From: NCEH01 sp043195135
GTDB taxonomy: Bacteria; Pseudomonadota; Alphaproteobacteria; Rhizobiales; Xanthobacteraceae
Strand: one strand, 5' to 3'
Assembly (NCBI RefSeq): GCF_043195135.1
Contig: NZ_JBAFWP010000003.1
Length of the DNA stretch: 64,000 bases
The translations under genes and the position numbers were made by a program. This document shows positions 54,852 to 64,000 of this stretch, piece by piece (the first letter of the stretch is position 1; the number at the start of each line of letters is the position of its first letter). The notes below the pieces were generated by a model. That model did no database searches. It saw nothing but the letters and a program-made list of their open reading frames with translations, and was not told the DNA's origin.

Positions 54852-56357
54852 TCACTCGCCCGCCATGTCGCCGAGGGAGGCGGCGGCGGCATGCGGCTCG
54901 GGCGCATCCCCCACCGCCACGTGGACCGGTATGAGCCAGGTCACCGCCGCCGTGAGCAGCGCGACCAGGAAGACCCCCCAGAAGGTCACGTGCAGGGCCC
55001 GCTCGAACACCGCCATGACGGCGGCATCGTCGTGCACCGCCAAAAGGCCGGTCGTCTGGCCGAGCACCTCGTGGACCCGCTGCGCCAGGGCGGCGCCCGA
55101 GAAATGCAGCAGGCCGAGATTGAGCATGGCGCCCACCACGGTGGCGCCGAGCACGCTGCCGAGGCTGCGCGCGAAGATGTTCGAGGCGGTGGCGCTGCCG
55201 CGCATGGACCATTCCACGCTCTCCTGGATCAGCACGATGCAGGTGAAGCTGGTGGTGCCCATGCCGATGCCGACCACAAACGAGCCGATGCCCGCCAGCA
55301 CCGGATGGCTGGTTGGGGTGAGGAACAGCAGGATGGCGCAGCCGGCGGGCAACATCAGGCTCACGCCCCGCAGCGCCCGGCGCAGGCCGAACACGCGGTA
55401 AAGCCGCATCGACTGGCTCACCGCCAGCGGCCAGCCGAGAATCAGCATGGTCAGCGCCAGCCCCGCCGTCACCGGCGAATAGCCGAGCACGCCCTGGACA
55501 TAGAGCGGCAGGATGGTGGTGAGGCCGATCAGCAGGATGCCGACCAGCAGCGCCGTGACGTTGCAGGTCGCGATCAGCCGCCGCCGCCACAGATCGAAGG
55601 AGATGATCGGCTCGGCCGCCCGGCGTTCCTGCCTCAGGAACAGCAGGCCGAACACCACGAACAGCGCCGCGAACCCCGCGAGCACCGAGAGCGTGCCGTC
55701 GGTCTCGCTCAGGACGATCAGCAGCGAGGCGATGGACACGCTGAACAGGCCGGCGCCGAGATAATCGATCCGCGCCGTCCGCGCCTCGACCTTCTCGTGC
55801 AGGAAGAAGGCGAAGCCCGCCACCGAGAGAAGGCCGATGGGCAGGTTCATCCAGAAGATCCAGGCCCAGGAGACGTAATCCACCAGCAGGCCGCCGACCA
55901 GCGGGCCGACCACTGCCGAGCCGGCCCACACGCTCGCCAGCATGCCCTGCACGCGGCCCCGCTCTTCCAGGCGATAGAGATCGCCGACCAGGGTGATCGT
56001 GAGCGGCTGGATCGCCCCCGCGCCGATGCCTTGCAGCAGGCGGAACACAACCAGCGAGAACATGGACCAGGCAAACCCGCACAACAGCGAACCGACGAGA
56101 AACAGCAGCGTGCCGCCGATCAGCACCGGTTTGCGGCCGAAGATGTCGGCAAGCTTCCCGTAAATCACCGTCGTCGTGGTCTGCGCCAGCAGGAAGGCCG
56201 AGAACACCCAGCTGTAATGGCCGAACCCGCCGAACTGCCCGACGATGCTGGGCATGGCGGTGGCGATGATGGTCGATTCAACGGCCACCATGAACGTGCT
56301 CAGCAGGATGGACGCGACGAGATAGACGCGGTGGCTCTGGGGAACTTCGACGGACAT
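54852..56357 (-). CDS. MFS multidrug-type exporter (DHA2, 14-span)
   Basis: Proton-driven exporter of 501 aa with about 14 hydrophobic helices. DHA2 marks: STFMVAVESTIIATAMPSIV (helix 1), the A-loop YGKLADIFGRKPVLIGG (about 65-81) and motif C-like SVWAGSAVVGPLVGGLL (about 143-159). Relatives remove drugs, dyes or siderophores. ATG 56357 is taken; an upstream in-frame ATG at 56441 would add 28 residues without family support. Its neighbours do not reveal a substrate; export of a toxic aromatic intermediate from either cluster is conceivable. Confidence 0.9.
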   Translation of the reverse strand: MSVEVPQSHRVYLVASILLSTFMVAVESTIIATAMPSIVGQFGGFGHYSWVFSAFLLAQTTTTVIYGKLADIFGRKPVLIGGTLLFLVGSLLCGFAWSMFSLVVFRLLQGIGAGAIQPLTITLVGDLYRLEERGRVQGMLASVWAGSAVVGPLVGGLLVDYVSWAWIFWMNLPIGLLSVAGFAFFLHEKVEARTARIDYLGAGLFSVSIASLLIVLSETDGTLSVLAGFAALFVVFGLLFLRQERRAAEPIISFDLWRRRLIATCNVTALLVGILLIGLTTILPLYVQGVLGYSPVTAGLALTMLILGWPLAVSQSMRLYRVFGLRRALRGVSLMLPAGCAILLFLTPTSHPVLAGIGSFVVGIGMGTTSFTCIVLIQESVEWSMRGSATASNIFARSLGSVLGATVVGAMLNLGLLHFSGAALAQRVHEVLGQTTGLLAVHDDAAVMAVFERALHVTFWGVFLVALLTAAVTWLIPVHVAVGDAPEPHAAAASLGDMAGE

Positions 56358-56741
56358 CGGCGGTCGGGCTCGCGAAATCAGGGCACCCGGACCCGGTTCA
56401 ACAGGGGAGATGTCGCCGGCACGCAGCTCGGACGCGACCATCGAACGCGGGAACGGCGCTTTAATTCAAAGGCTTTTGGCGGCTCGCGCCGGCATGGAGC
56501 CTGCGTCAGCGGCAAAAGAGCCCCGGGTCCCGTTGCGCACAAGGCACAATTTTGCATGGCTTGCGCGGGCGGACCCGCCCTGGGTTCTGAATGCCGGCCC
56601 GGCCCGCCACCGCCCTTGTGGCGACAAGCCCCCGCGGCTTCGGCCGGCGCGGCGCGGGCGAGCACGCCGCCCGGTCAATCACACAGAGGTGATCGCCTTT
56701 CGTCCGACGGAGCGGGTCCGAAAGGAGGGCGACGCCGCCCT
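56358..56741. other. Intergenic gap between the SDR operon end and the MFS gene
   Basis: Nearly 400 bases, GC-rich, without a convincing gene; it must hold the MFS promoter and the end of the ABC/SDR operon. No repeat or strong terminator stem is evident. Confidence 0.3.
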
Positions 56742-57506
56742 TTATTGGGCGGTCCAGCCGCCATCGACGGCAAGCAACGTGCCGGTGCAGAAGCTGGATT
56801 CGTCGCTGGCGAGGAACAGCATCGCGTTGGCGATCTCGTCCGGTCGCCCAAGGCGCTTCATGGCCTGGCGCCCCTCAAGGCCCGCCCGCAGCGCGGCGGC
56901 GTCGGGGCTGGTGCGGAACATCTCGTCGAAGAACGGGGATTCGATCGTGCCCGGGGCGACCGCATTGATGCGCAGGCCCTGGTCCACATGATCGAGCGCC
57001 ATGGCGCGGGTCATGGCAGCCACGGCCCCCTTCGAGGTGACATAGGCCGCCCGGTCGCGGATGCCCACCGTCGAAACCGCGGAGGCGGTATTCACGATCA
57101 CGCCGGCGCCCTGCCGCACCATGTGGGGAATGGCGTATTTGCAGCCGAGGAACACGCCGCGCACGTTCACAGCCATCAGCGCGTCGAAATCCTCCACCTC
57201 GGTCTCGACCACGCTGCCGGGAATGCCGTAGCCGGCATTGTTCACGAGGATGTCGATGCGCCCCCGCGCGGCCGCGATGCCGTCTATGGCGGCGCGCATG
57301 TCGTCGGCGTTCGAGACATCGGCCCGCACCGCATGGGCCGCGCCGCCTTCCTGCACGATCCGCGTCGCGATGGTGAAGGCCGCCTCTTCGTCGCGATCCA
57401 CCACCGTCACATGGGCGCCTTCATGTGCGAACAGCAGGCACGCCCGCGCCCCGATGCCGGACCCGCCGCCGGTGATGACGGCCACCTTGTTGCTTAACCG
57501 ACCCAT
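56742..57506 (-). CDS. Short-chain dehydrogenase/reductase
   Basis: Classical SDR of 254 aa from ATG 57506 (MGRLSNKVAVITGGGSGIGA). Cofactor motif TGGGSGIG (about 12-19), NNAG (about 88-91), catalytic Ser in NTASAVS and YxxxK in AAYVTSKGA are all complete. An acidic residue after the second strand (VVDRDE) indicates NAD preference. Last gene of the minus-strand operon that begins with the sugar-type ABC transporter; it probably oxidises a hydroxyl group of the imported compound. Confidence 0.93.
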   Translation of the reverse strand: MGRLSNKVAVITGGGSGIGARACLLFAHEGAHVTVVDRDEEAAFTIATRIVQEGGAAHAVRADVSNADDMRAAIDGIAAARGRIDILVNNAGYGIPGSVVETEVEDFDALMAVNVRGVFLGCKYAIPHMVRQGAGVIVNTASAVSTVGIRDRAAYVTSKGAVAAMTRAMALDHVDQGLRINAVAPGTIESPFFDEMFRTSPDAAALRAGLEGRQAMKRLGRPDEIANAMLFLASDESSFCTGTLLAVDGGWTAQ

Positions 57507-57578
57507 GGCTTCCTCGCCTGAAAAATCTTGCCGGCCAAGGCGCGGGGGGAGCGCCCCGGCCGGCAAGGTCGCATGCGC

Positions 57579-58544
57579 TCACGCAGCTCTGTCAAGGGCA
57601 CCTTCGCGGGTGACACCCGCCTCGGTGAGCGCCCGGCGCAGGCGATCGAGTTCGGCTTGCGGCAGCTTCATCAGCGGCGCGCGCACCACCGCGCGCTCCT
57701 GGCGGCCGAGCATCACGAGGCATTCCTTCATGCGGTTGTGCATGTCGAGGAACGGCGGCGCGTAGAAGGCCTGGGCGAGCGGATAGATGCGGTCGTTGAT
57801 CTCCTGCGCGAGCGCCAGATCATCGGCCTGCACCGCCCGCCACAAGGCCACCTGAAGATCCGGGATCACGCTGCCGGCGCCCGAAAGCAGGCCGTTGCAG
57901 CCCATGGTCAGCGAGGCCATCAGCCAGGAGGAGTGCGTGGTCAGCACGTTCACCGGCTTCCCCAGCGCCTGGAAGGTGCGGATGTGGCGCTCGTGGAGCA
58001 TGGGATTGTTGGACCAATCCTTGATGGCGCGGATGCTCGGCACTTTTTCGAACAGCTTCAGCAGCGTGTCGAACGGGTAGTGCACCCCGGAGGCTTCCGG
58101 ATAGGCGAAGCAGATGATCGGCAGGTCGGGCGCAGCTTCCGCGATGGCGCTGTAATGCGCGATCGCCATTTCCGGCCGCAGGTGGCCGCCCATGGAGAGC
58201 GTGTTAGGCGGGAAGACGAGCAAAGCGGAGGCGCCTTCCTGCGCCGCCATGCGGGCAAGACGCGCCGCTTCCGCCGTGCCGTCCGCATAGACGCCGGAAA
58301 TCAGCGGCAGGCGCGCGCCGATCTCGTCCAGCGAGACGGCGAGGATGCGCTTCTGCTCCTCGAAGGTGCAGGCATGCACCTCGGAAGCATGGCCGTTCAC
58401 CGTGATCGCCGACAGGCCCTCCACGGCGGCGACATCGCGCAGGTGCCGGCGGGTCTCACCCTCGTTGATGGAAAAATCCTCGTTCAGCGCCAGAAGCGTG
58501 GCGGGAATGACGCCGGCGGGCACGTAATCCTTGAAACGGGGCAT
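57579..58544 (-). CDS. DapA-family (dihydrodipicolinate synthase/N-acetylneuraminate lyase) aldolase or dehydratase
   Basis: Class I Schiff-base enzyme of 321 aa. The lysine that binds the oxo acid is Lys175 (RAIKDWSNN), with the partner Tyr148 (CFAYPEASG). The usual GTGE-type pyruvate-binding region reads TVNGHASEVHACTFEE, so the Thr-Gly-Glu pattern of lysine biosynthesis is altered and the true dapA role is unlikely. ATG 58544 follows AGGAG by 8 bases; a GTG at 58553 is less good. Between two SDR genes and a sugar-type transporter, a role in 2-keto-3-deoxy sugar acid breakdown fits best. Confidence 0.9.
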   Translation of the reverse strand: MPRFKDYVPAGVIPATLLALNEDFSINEGETRRHLRDVAAVEGLSAITVNGHASEVHACTFEEQKRILAVSLDEIGARLPLISGVYADGTAEAARLARMAAQEGASALLVFPPNTLSMGGHLRPEMAIAHYSAIAEAAPDLPIICFAYPEASGVHYPFDTLLKLFEKVPSIRAIKDWSNNPMLHERHIRTFQALGKPVNVLTTHSSWLMASLTMGCNGLLSGAGSVIPDLQVALWRAVQADDLALAQEINDRIYPLAQAFYAPPFLDMHNRMKECLVMLGRQERAVVRAPLMKLPQAELDRLRRALTEAGVTREGALDRAA

Positions 58545-58576
58545 GTTCAGCACTCCTGTGGAGGTTCGAGCGGGGT

Positions 58577-59365
58577 TCAGTGGCGCCAGAGGCCGCCGGC
58601 GACGGTCAGGGCTTGCCCGGTCATATAAGCGGCCGCGTCGGAGGCCAGGAACGCGGCGACGCCCGCCACGTCCTCGGGCACGCCAAGCCGGCCGAGCGGG
58701 ATCGCCGCCACGCGCTTGTCGGAGCCCTCAAGACCAAGCTGGAGCGCGTCTTCCTCGCCACGCGCCCGCATGGCGGTGTCGGTGATGATGCCGGGGCAGA
58801 TGGCGTTGACGGTGATGCGGCGGGGCGCCAGTTCCAGCGCCAGGCTCTCGGTGAGGCCGAGGATCGCGAACTTCGTGGCGCAATAGCCGCCGTAGAACGC
58901 CTTGCCGGATTTTCCGAGCCAGGACGACATGTTGATGATGCGGCCCGCGCCGTCCTGCGCCAGCAGCGGCACCGCCGCCTGGCAGGCGTGGAAGATGCCG
59001 TCCACATTGATGCGGAACATCGCCTCCCATTCGGCCTTGGGCAGGTCCGCGATGGCGCCGAGCCGCATGATGCCGGCATTGTTCACCAGCACGTCCAGCC
59101 CCCCAAGGCTATCGCGCAGGGCATGGATGGCATCGCTTATGTCCGGCGCATCGGCGACATCGGCGCGCGCGGAGGCAGCCTCGCCGCCGGCGCCGAGGAT
59201 CAGATCCCGAGTCTGCACCGCCGCCTTCGGATCGAGGTCGATCACGCCGACGCGTGCCCCGTCGGCGGCGAGGCGCAGCGCGATGGCGCGGCCGATGCCG
59301 GCGCCGGCGCCGGTGATGATGGCGGCCCGGCCCTCCAGCGGCCTTGCCTGTTGACCCTCGGCCAT
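58577..59365 (-). CDS. Short-chain dehydrogenase/reductase
   Basis: SDR of 262 aa from ATG 59365, which overlaps the MaoC stop (TGATG). TGAGAGIG (about 18-25), NNAG, Ser in NMSSWLG and YCATK (catalytic Tyr, Lys) are present, and IDLDP marks NAD use. The C-terminus AYMTGQALTVAGGLWRH is typical. It shares only moderate likeness with the other SDR of the operon, so they probably act on different carbons or intermediates. Confidence 0.92.
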   Translation of the reverse strand: MAEGQQARPLEGRAAIITGAGAGIGRAIALRLAADGARVGVIDLDPKAAVQTRDLILGAGGEAASARADVADAPDISDAIHALRDSLGGLDVLVNNAGIMRLGAIADLPKAEWEAMFRINVDGIFHACQAAVPLLAQDGAGRIINMSSWLGKSGKAFYGGYCATKFAILGLTESLALELAPRRITVNAICPGIITDTAMRARGEEDALQLGLEGSDKRVAAIPLGRLGVPEDVAGVAAFLASDAAAYMTGQALTVAGGLWRH

Positions 59366-59823
59366 CACGCGGCCCGCTCTGCGGTCTGCGCGTTCTGCGT
59401 CCATTTCATGTGGTGCTTGCCGACAGCGACGGTCTCACCGCGCTGGTTGGTGACATCCACCTGGGCGAGCGTGCGCCGGCGCTCGGCATCCACTTCGGCG
59501 ATGGTGTAGGTGACGTGGATCGTATCGCCGAAGAACACCGGCTTCACGAAGCGGATGCCGTCATAGCCGAGCGAGACCGGGGTGGAATCGATGCCCTGCT
59601 CCAGGCTCTTCTCGATCATGCGCGTGGAAGCGGTGGACATGTAGCCCACCAGCAACGCGCCATGGGCGATGCGCTGGCCGAACATGGAGTTCTTCATGAA
59701 CTCGTCGTCCACGTGGTTTCCGGAGAGATCCCCGGTGATCCCGGCGAACAGATAGACGTCGCTTTCGCCGACGGTCTTTGAGAACTTCACCTTGTCGCCC
59801 ACCTTGGCGTGCATCACAGTCAT
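59365..59823 (-). CDS. MaoC-like (R)-specific hydratase fold protein
   Basis: Hot-dog fold protein of 152 aa. The hydratase motif is seen as DLSGNHVDDEF followed by RIAHGALLVGY (Asp and His of the MaoC/PhaJ catalytic dyad; about 33-60). It would add water to a trans-2-enoyl thioester or a similar double bond. Presence in an ABC-SDR-DapA operon suggests dehydration or hydration of an imported acid, perhaps as CoA ester, although no ligase gene is visible. Confidence 0.88.
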   Translation of the reverse strand: MTVMHAKVGDKVKFSKTVGESDVYLFAGITGDLSGNHVDDEFMKNSMFGQRIAHGALLVGYMSTASTRMIEKSLEQGIDSTPVSLGYDGIRFVKPVFFGDTIHVTYTIAEVDAERRRTLAQVDVTNQRGETVAVGKHHMKWTQNAQTAERAA

Positions 59824-59879
59824 GTCTTGGTCCTCGGTCAGAAGAAATTCGGCGGGACGCGGTCGCTCAAAACCGCCCG

Positions 59880-60977
<1,098 letters not shown>

Positions 60978-61009
60978 TTGGAAAAACCCTCCCTGATGCG
61001 TCCGTTCGC

Positions 61010-61876
61010 CTACATGCGCAGGCCGCGGACGACGTATTTCTGCCCGAAGATCGTGATGAGCAGCGCCGGCAGCATGGCGAGCACGGCGGTCGCGCTCATC
61101 AGGTGCCATTCGGTGCCGGTTTCGGTGACGAACTGGGCCATGGTGACGGTGATCACCGGCGTGCGCTGCGCCGTGAGGATGAGGCCGAACAGGAACTCGT
61201 TCCAGGTCCACAGCCAGGACAGGATGGCGAGCGCGGCGATGCCCGGCATCGCGGACGGCAGCGCCACCCGGCAGAACGCGCCCCAGCGGGTGCAGCCGTC
61301 GATCAGCGCCGCATGCTCCATGGACGGGCTGATGCTGTCGAAGAAGCCCTTCATGATCCAGGAGAAGAAGCACACGTGCACCGCCACGTGGGGCAGCAGC
61401 AGGCCGAGATAGGTGTCGTAGATGCCGAGATTGGTCGTCACCAGGTACAGCGGCAGCACCCACGAGATGTAGGGCACGGTGCGGAAGACATAGATGATGC
61501 CGAACCAGCTGCGTTGAATGGGCCCGGTGAAGCGCGAGAGCATATAGCCGCTGCCCACCGTGACGCCGAGCGAGGCGACGGTGGCGATGGAGGACAGGAC
61601 GAAGCTGTTCCACATGGAATGCAGCACCACCGGCTGCGCCAGCACCTCGGCGAAATTGTCGAGCGTGAATTCCCAGCCGCGCCAGATGTAATAGACCCCC
61701 GAGGGCGGACGCACGGAGGTGAGCAGCAGGATCGCCACCGGCCCGATGAAAATCATCAGGATCGCGACCACCACCAGCGCGAAGAAGACCCGCCGGCCGG
61801 CGACGCCGAGCAGGCCCAGAAACCCACCCGCCTGGGCGCGGGGACCGGTGGAGGAGACGGCGAGCGACAGGCTCAT
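61010..61876 (-). CDS. Carbohydrate ABC transporter permease (MalG type)
   Basis: Inner-membrane permease of 288 aa with six hydrophobic helices. The EAA-like cytoplasmic loop reads EHAALIDGCTRWGAFCRVAL (about 190-210). ATG 61876 overlaps the stop of the first permease (ATGA), so both halves are translated together. Preceded by a soluble N-terminal stretch of about 30 residues. Confidence 0.93.
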   Translation of the reverse strand: MSLSLAVSSTGPRAQAGGFLGLLGVAGRRVFFALVVVAILMIFIGPVAILLLTSVRPPSGVYYIWRGWEFTLDNFAEVLAQPVVLHSMWNSFVLSSIATVASLGVTVGSGYMLSRFTGPIQRSWFGIIYVFRTVPYISWVLPLYLVTTNLGIYDTYLGLLLPHVAVHVCFFSWIMKGFFDSISPSMEHAALIDGCTRWGAFCRVALPSAMPGIAALAILSWLWTWNEFLFGLILTAQRTPVITVTMAQFVTETGTEWHLMSATAVLAMLPALLITIFGQKYVVRGLRM

Positions 61877-62790
61877 CGGGAGACCTCCATGGCGCGGTTG
61901 ACGATGGCATAGAGGCCGAGGCCCACTGCCAGCATGATGATGGCGCCTGCGCCAGCGGCCGCGGCGCCGCGGCCGAGATCGAGATTCACGAACGCCTCCA
62001 CATAGGCATAGACGGAGAACACCTCCGTGCTGCGCGCGGGCCCGCCGCCGGTGAGCACCCAGACCTGATCGAAGGTGCGGAACGCATCGATGGCGCGGAT
62101 CAGCACGCACACGGCGATCACGGGGCGCAGCAGCGGCAAGGTGACGTGGGTGAAGATGCCCCATTTGCTGGCGGCATCGATCTGCGCCGCCTCATAGGGC
62201 TCCTTGGGCAGGCCCTGGAGCGCCGCCAGCAGGATGATGGTGAACCACGGAGTCCAGATCCACACGTCGGTGAGGATGATGATGATGAAGCTCGGCCAGC
62301 GCTCGGAGAGCCAGCCCACCTGCGGCACGCCGATCACCGCCAGCAGATTGGTGAGGATGCCGAACTGATCGTTGAACGACCAGCGCATCATGGTCGCCGT
62401 GATCACCGGCGCGATGGTCAGCGGCAGCAGCACCACGGTCTGGATCAGGATGCGGCCGAAGAACTGCCGCTTCAGCAGGTGCGCGAGCGCGAGCCCGAAC
62501 ACCAGCGACAGGGTGACCGACGACACCATGAGGATGAAGGTGTTCGGCAACACGATCTTCAGGAACACGGGGTCGGTGAAGACCTCGACATAATGGCGCA
62601 GCCCCACCCAGGTCTTTTGCGGATTGACCAGCGACCAGTCGCGGAACGAGGCGTTCATGCCGATGAGGATCGGCACCACCTCGAACGACAGCAGCACGAG
62701 GGCGGCAGGCGCGATGAGAAGGAGCATGAAGCGCTCCTTCTCCCCGAGCAGGCGCGGCCGGTGGGCCGCGCGCACCGGCGCCATGCTCAT
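61873..62790 (-). CDS. Carbohydrate ABC transporter permease (MalF type)
   Basis: Permease of 305 aa, six hydrophobic helices; the EAA-type loop YEAAQIDAASKWGIFTHVTL lies at about 200-220. Its ATG overlaps the stop of the binding-protein gene (ATGA, 62787-62790). Works with the MalG-type partner and the MalK-type ATPase. Confidence 0.93.
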   Translation of the reverse strand: MSMAPVRAAHRPRLLGEKERFMLLLIAPAALVLLSFEVVPILIGMNASFRDWSLVNPQKTWVGLRHYVEVFTDPVFLKIVLPNTFILMVSSVTLSLVFGLALAHLLKRQFFGRILIQTVVLLPLTIAPVITATMMRWSFNDQFGILTNLLAVIGVPQVGWLSERWPSFIIIILTDVWIWTPWFTIILLAALQGLPKEPYEAAQIDAASKWGIFTHVTLPLLRPVIAVCVLIRAIDAFRTFDQVWVLTGGGPARSTEVFSVYAYVEAFVNLDLGRGAAAAGAGAIIMLAVGLGLYAIVNRAMEVSR

Positions 62791-64000
62791 CGCATGGCCC
62801 CTTGCTGGATCGCCGGCGCGCCTTCCGTGAGCACCTTGGGAATGTCTTCCCGCGCGCCGGTGACGGCCTTGATCAGGATATCCGAATAGGTTTTATGCAC
62901 CACCGCCCAGTTGCGGAAGTAATAAGCGTCATGCACATGGGCGGAGTCGAACAGGATGCCCTTGACCTGCCGCCACACCGGGTCGGACTTGTCGAGCATG
63001 GCCCACACCTTGCTGTTGGGCGGCGGGCCGCCGGTCTGCTCCCACTGGGCGATCTGGCCCTCGTAATCGGTCATCATGGCGCCGAGCAGGGCTTTCGCGG
63101 CCTTCTGCTTCTCCGGCGTCACGCTCTTGGGGATCGACCAGCCCCAGATGTCGATCCAGGAGCGGTGCTCCTTCGACATGGGACCCTGCGGGAAGCGGGC
63201 CATGCCCACATGGCCGGCGGCCTTGGATTTCTTCGGGTCGTTATAGGTGCCGAGCAAGGTGGAATCCGCCACCGTGAAGGCGGCGTCGCCGGCCTGGAAG
63301 ATGGCGTTCGCCTCATCACGCGAATAGGTGGACATGCCGGGCGGGCTGATATTGTTCTTGTGCAGGGCATCCCACCAGAATTCGGCGGTCTGCACCTGGC
63401 AGGCGTCGGCCGTCATGGGCTTCCAGCCGTTCTTGGAGAGCACGGCGTTGTCGCGCTCATAGGCGGGGGCGTAGACGTCGCAATTGTTGTTCCACAGCGA
63501 CCACCAGAAGCTGAAGAAGGTGTTCGTGAACGTCATGCCGCCCACATAGCCCCACTTCACCTTGCCCTCTTTCTGGAGCTTCTGCGAAACCTTCACCAGA
63601 TCGTCCCAAGTCTTGGGCACTTCCGCTTCGGAGACGAGATCGGTGCGGTAGAAGAAGATGCCGGCGGTGGTCGCCAGCGGCACCGTGGTCGGCTGGCCCT
63701 TCTCGTTGAAGAAGGGTTCGAGCTGACCCTCGGCGACGTTCTTGATCTCGGGAATATCGTCGGTGGAGACGAGGTATTGCGCCCAGTCCTGGCCCCAATC
63801 GTCATTGTGCCAGATGATGTCGCACTGCCCTGTCGAATTATTGGCCAGCATCTGCGTGATCTTGGGCAGATAGATGGAATAAGACATGGGCGTCTTGGTC
63901 AGGTTGATATCCTGCTTCTTGGCCCACTTTTCCAGGATCGCCAGGTTGGCCGTCTGAACCGGATGGTTCATGTAGCAGATGGTCAGATCCGTCGCGGCCG
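62787..64000 (-). CDS. Sugar-type ABC transporter substrate-binding protein, 5' end cut by window edge
   Basis: Extracellular binding protein of family 1 type. The frame stays open to base 64000 with residues TDLTICYMNHPVQTANL, which is the first strand of the mature fold, so the signal peptide lies outside the window. Readable marks: CDIIWHNDDWGQDWAQYL, PLATTAGIFFYRTDLV, VPKTWDDLVKVSQKL and FQAGDAAFTVADS. The substrate cannot be predicted; the operon suggests a sugar acid or polyol. First visible gene of the operon running to 56742. Confidence 0.9.
   Translation of the reverse strand, partial: AATDLTICYMNHPVQTANLAILEKWAKKQDINLTKTPMSYSIYLPKITQMLANNSTGQCDIIWHNDDWGQDWAQYLVSTDDIPEIKNVAEGQLEPFFNEKGQPTTVPLATTAGIFFYRTDLVSEAEVPKTWDDLVKVSQKLQKEGKVKWGYVGGMTFTNTFFSFWWSLWNNNCDVYAPAYERDNAVLSKNGWKPMTADACQVQTAEFWWDALHKNNISPPGMSTYSRDEANAIFQAGDAAFTVADSTLLGTYNDPKKSKAAGHVGMARFPQGPMSKEHRSWIDIWGWSIPKSVTPEKQKAAKALLGAMMTDYEGQIAQWEQTGGPPPNSKVWAMLDKSDPVWRQVKGILFDSAHVHDAYYFRNWAVVHKTYSDILIKAVTGAREDIPKVLTEGAPAIQQGAMR

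Noticed and set aside
54840..57497. 885-codon open frame on the plus strand
   Set aside because: Covers the MFS gene, the intergenic gap and an SDR gene in antisense; low-complexity His/Gln/Arg-rich translation is an artefact.

Overview
The window is GC-rich, densely coded DNA from an alphaproteobacterium, most likely a member of the Hyphomicrobiales close to Xanthobacteraceae. This placing rests on codon use, soluble chemoreceptors, many ABC transporters and extragenic palindromic repeats; no rRNA or tRNA gene is visible, so it is an inference.

Left part (1 to about 13.3 kb) looks like an integrated mobile island. It opens with a tyrosine recombinase cut by the window edge. A minus-strand defence operon follows: hsdM, hsdS, a GIY-YIG nuclease, a small damaged gene and hsdR, most junctions being ATGA overlaps, then two tiny membrane-protein genes. 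On the plus strand are a coupled small membrane ORF, RNase HI and a ParB-like protein, then a serine recombinase and a DUF3800-type protein. A run of three adjacent perfect hairpins lies between the two arms.

Middle part (13.6 to 31 kb): a soluble double-PAS chemoreceptor, a decayed enoyl-CoA hydratase end, a DUF1428 gene and a GntR/FCD regulator divergent from a branched-chain-type ABC transporter operon that ends in a zinc alcohol dehydrogenase. A roughly 1.5 kb array of extragenic palindromic repeats follows, then an ABM-domain gene, a DUF6166 gene, a membrane di-iron hydroxylase with two small membrane proteins, an aldehyde dehydrogenase coupled to a GMC oxidoreductase, and a MarR regulator. 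Three promoters here share the element TGATATGT[T/C]A. I read the region as one regulon for uptake and stepwise oxidation of an unknown hydrocarbon or alcohol.

31 to 44.9 kb: an AcuI-type reductase, glpD and glpK separated by a second repeat family, an orphan PstB-like ATPase, a chemoreceptor with a PilZ domain, a DUF1993 gene, and a HutC-type GntR regulator divergent from a fumarase-superfamily lyase, a DctA carrier and fumC. That order suggests use of a compound that is split to fumarate.

44.9 to 54.8 kb: a nitrilase, a mandelate racemase with its full catalytic set, a fused FAD/Fe-S 2-hydroxyacid dehydrogenase, a class V aminotransferase, a LysR regulator and a lactate-permease-type carrier. 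Two near-identical candidate LysR boxes flank the set. This looks like a complete route from a 2-hydroxynitrile (mandelonitrile-like) to an oxo acid, and is the most interesting system here.

54.8 to 64 kb: an MFS exporter, then a minus-strand operon with a sugar-type ABC transporter (binding protein cut by the right edge), a MaoC protein, two short-chain dehydrogenases and a DapA-family lyase, probably for a sugar acid or related compound.
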